From DASZVB01 sp035545855 (GTDB taxonomy: Bacteria > Myxococcota_A > Polyangia > Polyangiales > Polyangiaceae): DNA of 64,000 nucleotides. A program made the position numbers and the translations under genes. Below the pieces are notes generated by a model that did not search any database, had not been told where the DNA came from, and worked only from the letters and a program-made list of their open reading frames with translations. This document shows, in pieces, positions 61,084 to 64,000 of this stretch (its first letter is position 1; each line of letters opens with the position of its first letter). The stretch covers positions 1 through 64,000 of the forward strand of contig DASZXK010000058.1 in assembly GCA_035545855.1 (NCBI GenBank), given 5' to 3'.

Positions 61084-62196
61084 ATGACGTCCCTGCTTCG
61101 CACCCCGCTCCATGCGGAACACGTCCGGCTGGGGGCCCGCCTCGTCCCGTTCGCCGGGTTCGAGATGCCCGTCCAGTACCAGGGGATCTCCGCAGAGCAC
61201 CAGGCCGTGCGCGAGCGCGCGGGTCTCTTCGACGTCTCCCACATGGGCGAGCTGTGGGTCACCGGTCCTCGCGCGGCCGAGGTCGTCGACGGCCTCGTCA
61301 CGAACGACATCCAGTCGCTCCCGGACGGCAAGGCGGCCTACACGTGCTGCACGAACGAGAAGGGCACGATCCTCGACGACCTCATCATCTATCGGTTCAC
61401 CGCGTCCCGCGTGCTCGTCGTGTGCAACGCCTCGAACCGGGAGAAAATCTCCGGTCACTTCCGGACCCAGGTCGGTAAGAAGGCGGATTTTCGCGACGCG
61501 AGCGACGAGACGGCGCTCCTCGCCCTCCAGGGCCCGAGGGCCCTGGACGTCCTCGCCAAGGCCGGGCTCGGCATCCAGAACTTCGCGAGCACGGTGCCGT
61601 CCTTCGCCGTCCGGGAGACGACGGTCGCCGGGAAAGACGTCATCGTCGCGCGCACCGGTTACACGGGCGAGGACGGCGTCGAGATCTTCTGCAAGAACGC
61701 GGACGCCACGCCCATCTGGACCGCGCTCCTCGATGCCGGGAAGGACGTCGGGATCTCCCCCGTCGGCCTCGGCGCGCGAGACACGCTCCGGCTCGAGGCG
61801 AAGCTCGCCCTCTACGGCAACGACATCGACGAGACGACGAACCCCATCGAGGCGGGGCTCGGGTGGGTCGTGAAGCTCGGGAAGCCCGGGTTCCTGGGCC
61901 AAGCCGCGCTCGCCGAAGTCAAGGCGAAAGGCCCCGCGCGGAAGCTCGTCGGGTTCGAGATGACGGGCCGCGGCGTCGCGCGCCACGGCTACCCGCTGAA
62001 GTCGAAGGACGGCAGCGTGGTCGGCGTGACGACGTCCGGCGCCCCCTCCCCGACGCTCGGAAAGAGCATCGGGCTCGGCTATCTCCCGGCGGAGCTGTCC
62101 GCCGTCGGCACGGAGTTCCTCGTGGACTGCCGCGGGAAGGACGTGACCGCCGTCGTGGTTCCGACGCCCTTTTACAAGCGCCCGCGTTCGGGCTAA
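61084..62196 (+). CDS. gcvT: Glycine cleavage system T protein (aminomethyltransferase)
   Basis: A 370-residue protein: LVPFAGFEMPVQYQGISAEHQAVRERAGLFDVSHMGELWVTG, TNDIQSLPDGKAAYTCCTNEKGTILDDLIIYR, VIVARTGYTGEDGVEIF, GARDTLRLEAKLALYGNDID. It transfers the aminomethyl group from the H-protein lipoate to tetrahydrofolate, releasing ammonia. First gene of gcvT-H-PA. The 111 bases upstream (60973-61083) contain GC-rich inverted repeats but no convincing glycine riboswitch or promoter. Confidence 0.96.
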   Translation: MTSLLRTPLHAEHVRLGARLVPFAGFEMPVQYQGISAEHQAVRERAGLFDVSHMGELWVTGPRAAEVVDGLVTNDIQSLPDGKAAYTCCTNEKGTILDDLIIYRFTASRVLVVCNASNREKISGHFRTQVGKKADFRDASDETALLALQGPRALDVLAKAGLGIQNFASTVPSFAVRETTVAGKDVIVARTGYTGEDGVEIFCKNADATPIWTALLDAGKDVGISPVGLGARDTLRLEAKLALYGNDIDETTNPIEAGLGWVVKLGKPGFLGQAALAEVKAKGPARKLVGFEMTGRGVARHGYPLKSKDGSVVGVTTSGAPSPTLGKSIGLGYLPAELSAVGTEFLVDCRGKDVTAVVVPTPFYKRPRSG

Positions 62197-62218
62197 TGGC
62201 GAAGCGAGGATTGAAGAC

Positions 62219-62614
62219 ATGGCCGCAACCGACGTCAAAGAAGACCGCCGCTACACGAAGGATCACGAGTGGGCGAGCGAGGCGAACGGCGAGATCACCG
62301 TCGGCATCACCGCGTTCGCGGTCGATCAGCTCGGTGACATCACCCTCGTGAACCTCGACGTGAAGCCCGGGGACACCGTCACCGCGGGGAAGACCTTCGG
62401 CACGATCGAGAGCGTGAAGACGCTGTCCGATCTGTACGCGCCGGTGAGCGGCAAGATCGTCCGCGTGAACCCGGCGCTCGAAGAGAAGCCCGAGCTCGTG
62501 AACGAGGACTGCTGGGGCGCCGGCTGGATGATCGTGATCGCGGAGGCGAAAGACTCGGGCGAGCTGATGGACGCCGCCGCGTACAAGAAGGTCATCGCGG
62601 AGTCCGCTCACTGA
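62219..62614 (+). CDS. gcvH: Glycine cleavage system H protein
   Basis: A 131-residue protein: YTKDHEWASEANGEITVGITAFAVDQLGDITLVNLDV. The lipoylation site is the Lys in TIESVKTLSDLYAPVSGKIV. It shuttles the aminomethyl group between P and T proteins. The gene starts 22 bases after gcvT; its stop overlaps the ATG of gcvPA (TGATG). Confidence 0.97.
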   Translation: MAATDVKEDRRYTKDHEWASEANGEITVGITAFAVDQLGDITLVNLDVKPGDTVTAGKTFGTIESVKTLSDLYAPVSGKIVRVNPALEEKPELVNEDCWGAGWMIVIAEAKDSGELMDAAAYKKVIAESAH

Positions 62615-63972
62615 TGATGCGCTACCTCCCCCACACGGAGGAGGAGATCCGGGAGATGCTCGCCGTCATCGGCAAGGCATCCGTCGACGATCTCTTCACC
62701 AGCATCCCCGAAGAGGCGCGGTTCCAGGGAAGTCTCCAGGTTCCCCCGGCGCTGTCCGAGCCAGCCCTCATGGCGCACCTGTCCGAGCTCGCGGGGGAGA
62801 ACCGCGCCGCGAAGATGCTCTCGTTCCTCGGCGCGGGGATGTACGCGCATCACATCCCGCCGGCGGTCGACCAGCTCCTCCTCCGGAGCGAGTTCTACAC
62901 GGCGTACACGCCGTACCAGCCGGAGGTGGCGCAGGGCACCCTCCAGGCCATCTGGGAGTTCCAGACGATCGTGAGCGAACTCTACGGGCTCCCCCTCGCG
63001 AACGCGAGCCTCTACGACGGCGCGAGCGCGACCGCCGAAGCCGCGCAGATGGCCCGCCGCCTCACGAAGCGGGATCGCGTGCTCGTCTGCAAGAGCGTGC
63101 ACCCGGACTACCGGAACACGACGGAAACGTACCTGAGCGGCACGGGCCGGTCGCACTACGCCGAGGTCGCCGTCGGAAAGACGGGCGCGGCGGACGCCGA
63201 CGCGATCGCGGGCGCCCTGGACGATCGCACCGCGTGCATCGTCGTCGGCTATCCGAGCTTCTACGGCGCCGTGCCGGATCTCCGCGCCATCGCGAAGGTC
63301 GCGCACGATCGGGGCGCGCTCCTCGTCACGGCGTGCTCGGAGCCGTACGCCCTCTCCGTCCTCGAATCACCCGGCGCCTGCGGGGCGGACATCGCCGTCG
63401 GGGAGGGTCAGGCGCTCGCGTGCCCCCCGAACTTCGGCGGTCCTGGCGTCGGCCTCTTCGCCTGCCGGGACGACCGGAATTACCTCCAGCAGCTCCCCGG
63501 CCGCCTCTGCGGCGCGACGGTGGACTCGAACGGCAAGCGCGGCTTCGTGCTCACCCTCTCCACGCGCGAGCAGCACATCCGCCGCGAGCGCGCGACGAGC
63601 AACATCTGCACGAACCAGGGCCTCCTCGCCCTCTCCCTCACCATCCGCACGAGCATGCTCGGCAAGAGCGGCTTCGTGGACGTGGGAAAGCAGTGCCTCT
63701 CGAAGGCCGTCTACCTGGAGCAGCAGATCACGTCCCTCCCCGGCTACTCGCGGACCTTCGCGAAGGCCCCGTTCTTCAACGAGTTCGCGGTGGAGGTACG
63801 CGGCGGAAGCGCCGCAGCCGTCGTGAAGAAGCTCGAGGACGCGGGCATCATCGCCGGGCTGGACGTCTCCCGCGTGGACCCGGAGCGGAAGGGCACCCTG
63901 CTCGTCTCCGTCACGGAAAAGCACACGAAAGCGGATCTGGATCGGCTGGTCGCGGCGCTCGCCGGCCTCTGA
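62614..63972 (+). CDS. gcvPA: Glycine dehydrogenase (decarboxylating) subunit 1
   Basis: A 452-residue protein, the N-terminal half of the split P protein: MRYLPHTEEEIREMLAVIGKASVDDLFTSIP, YTPYQPEVAQGTLQAIWEFQTIVSELYGLPLANASLYDGASATAEAA, ALACPPNFGGPGVGLFACRDDRNYLQQLPGRLCGATVDSNGKRGFVLTLSTREQHIRRERATSNICTNQGLLAL. With GcvPB, which carries the PLP lysine, it decarboxylates glycine. gcvPB is expected just downstream of the window; only 28 bases remain after the stop. Confidence 0.96.
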   Translation: MMRYLPHTEEEIREMLAVIGKASVDDLFTSIPEEARFQGSLQVPPALSEPALMAHLSELAGENRAAKMLSFLGAGMYAHHIPPAVDQLLLRSEFYTAYTPYQPEVAQGTLQAIWEFQTIVSELYGLPLANASLYDGASATAEAAQMARRLTKRDRVLVCKSVHPDYRNTTETYLSGTGRSHYAEVAVGKTGAADADAIAGALDDRTACIVVGYPSFYGAVPDLRAIAKVAHDRGALLVTACSEPYALSVLESPGACGADIAVGEGQALACPPNFGGPGVGLFACRDDRNYLQQLPGRLCGATVDSNGKRGFVLTLSTREQHIRRERATSNICTNQGLLALSLTIRTSMLGKSGFVDVGKQCLSKAVYLEQQITSLPGYSRTFAKAPFFNEFAVEVRGGSAAAVVKKLEDAGIIAGLDVSRVDPERKGTLLVSVTEKHTKADLDRLVAALAGL

Positions 63973-64000
63973 GATTCACCGGCAAACGCCGGCGGGCTCG

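Overview
This is a 64 kb piece of a very GC-rich (about 70%) bacterial chromosome with densely packed genes. Many neighbouring genes overlap by 1-4 bases (ATGA, GTGA, TTGA), GTG and TTG starts are frequent, and most promoters cannot be seen. The gene content points to a myxobacterium-like member of the former Deltaproteobacteria (Myxococcota). The signs are a PilZ protein of the myxobacterial type, several Hanks-type Ser/Thr kinases (one with an N-terminal zinc ribbon), a zinc-ribbon/double-FHA protein beside a PP2C phosphatase, a sulfatase-modifying-factor-like protein paired with a kinase, many lipoproteins and a minor-pilin/PilY1 operon. The taxonomy is an inference from gene content, not a database match. 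No rRNA, complete tRNA, insertion sequence, prophage or CRISPR array was found.

Layout. 1-192: end of a secreted protein. 193-480: first copy of a dispersed hairpin repeat. 482-5440 (minus): MoxR/DUF58/DUF4350/DUF4129 membrane operon. 5544-7177 (minus): phosphate transporter and its DUF47 partner. 7275-9749 (minus): acyl-CoA ligase and acyl thioesterase. 9859-10263: small membrane protein. 10292-11035: short tandem repeat followed by three more units of the hairpin repeat. 11033-14038 (minus): GT-C glycosyltransferase and PilZ protein. 14113-16415: era and der GTPases. 16431-17588 (minus): ArsA-type ATPase. 17716-23184 (plus): small Roadblock-like protein, PHP phosphatase, flippase-like membrane protein, kinase plus SUMF1-like pair, SpoU-type rRNA/tRNA methylase. 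23196-24275 (minus): di-haem peroxidase lipoprotein, divergent from a MarR-ClC pair (24462-26764). 26776-28287 (minus): GAF/AAA+ regulator with an altered sigma54 loop. 28374-30541: threonine aldolase and a TPR lipoprotein. 30546-36477: acidic protein, outer-membrane protein, zinc-ribbon/FHA protein, PP2C phosphatase, two peptide-type ABC permeases. 36563-41501: thioredoxin-rhodanese fusion, larC/larB, membrane protein, pmbA-like gene. 41457-43642: HTH proteins and a lamin-tail lipoprotein. 43667-46256 (minus): scpB, scpA and a site-2 protease. 46435-49987: zinc-ribbon kinase, outer-membrane protein, GT-C-like membrane protein. 49991-52929: orphan FliR/SctT-like protein, MaoC-type hydratase, small membrane protein, lipoprotein. 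53172-60972: FimT-PilV-PilW-PilX-PilY1 operon with a trailing lipoprotein. 61084-63972: gcvT-gcvH-gcvPA, where gcvPB is expected just past the window.

How the genes work together. Several units are coherent: phosphate uptake; fatty-acid activation and thioester hydrolysis; chromosome condensation (ScpAB); pincer-nickel cofactor assembly (LarBC); pilus-tip assembly and adhesion; glycine cleavage. Signalling genes (three kinase/FHA/PP2C loci, PilZ, GAF-AAA+) are scattered among them. The most unusual feature is a roughly 202-bp hairpin-rich repeat present only in two convergent intergenic gaps, in opposite orientations about 10 kb apart. Its stems change length on both sides together, which suggests selection on folded structure.
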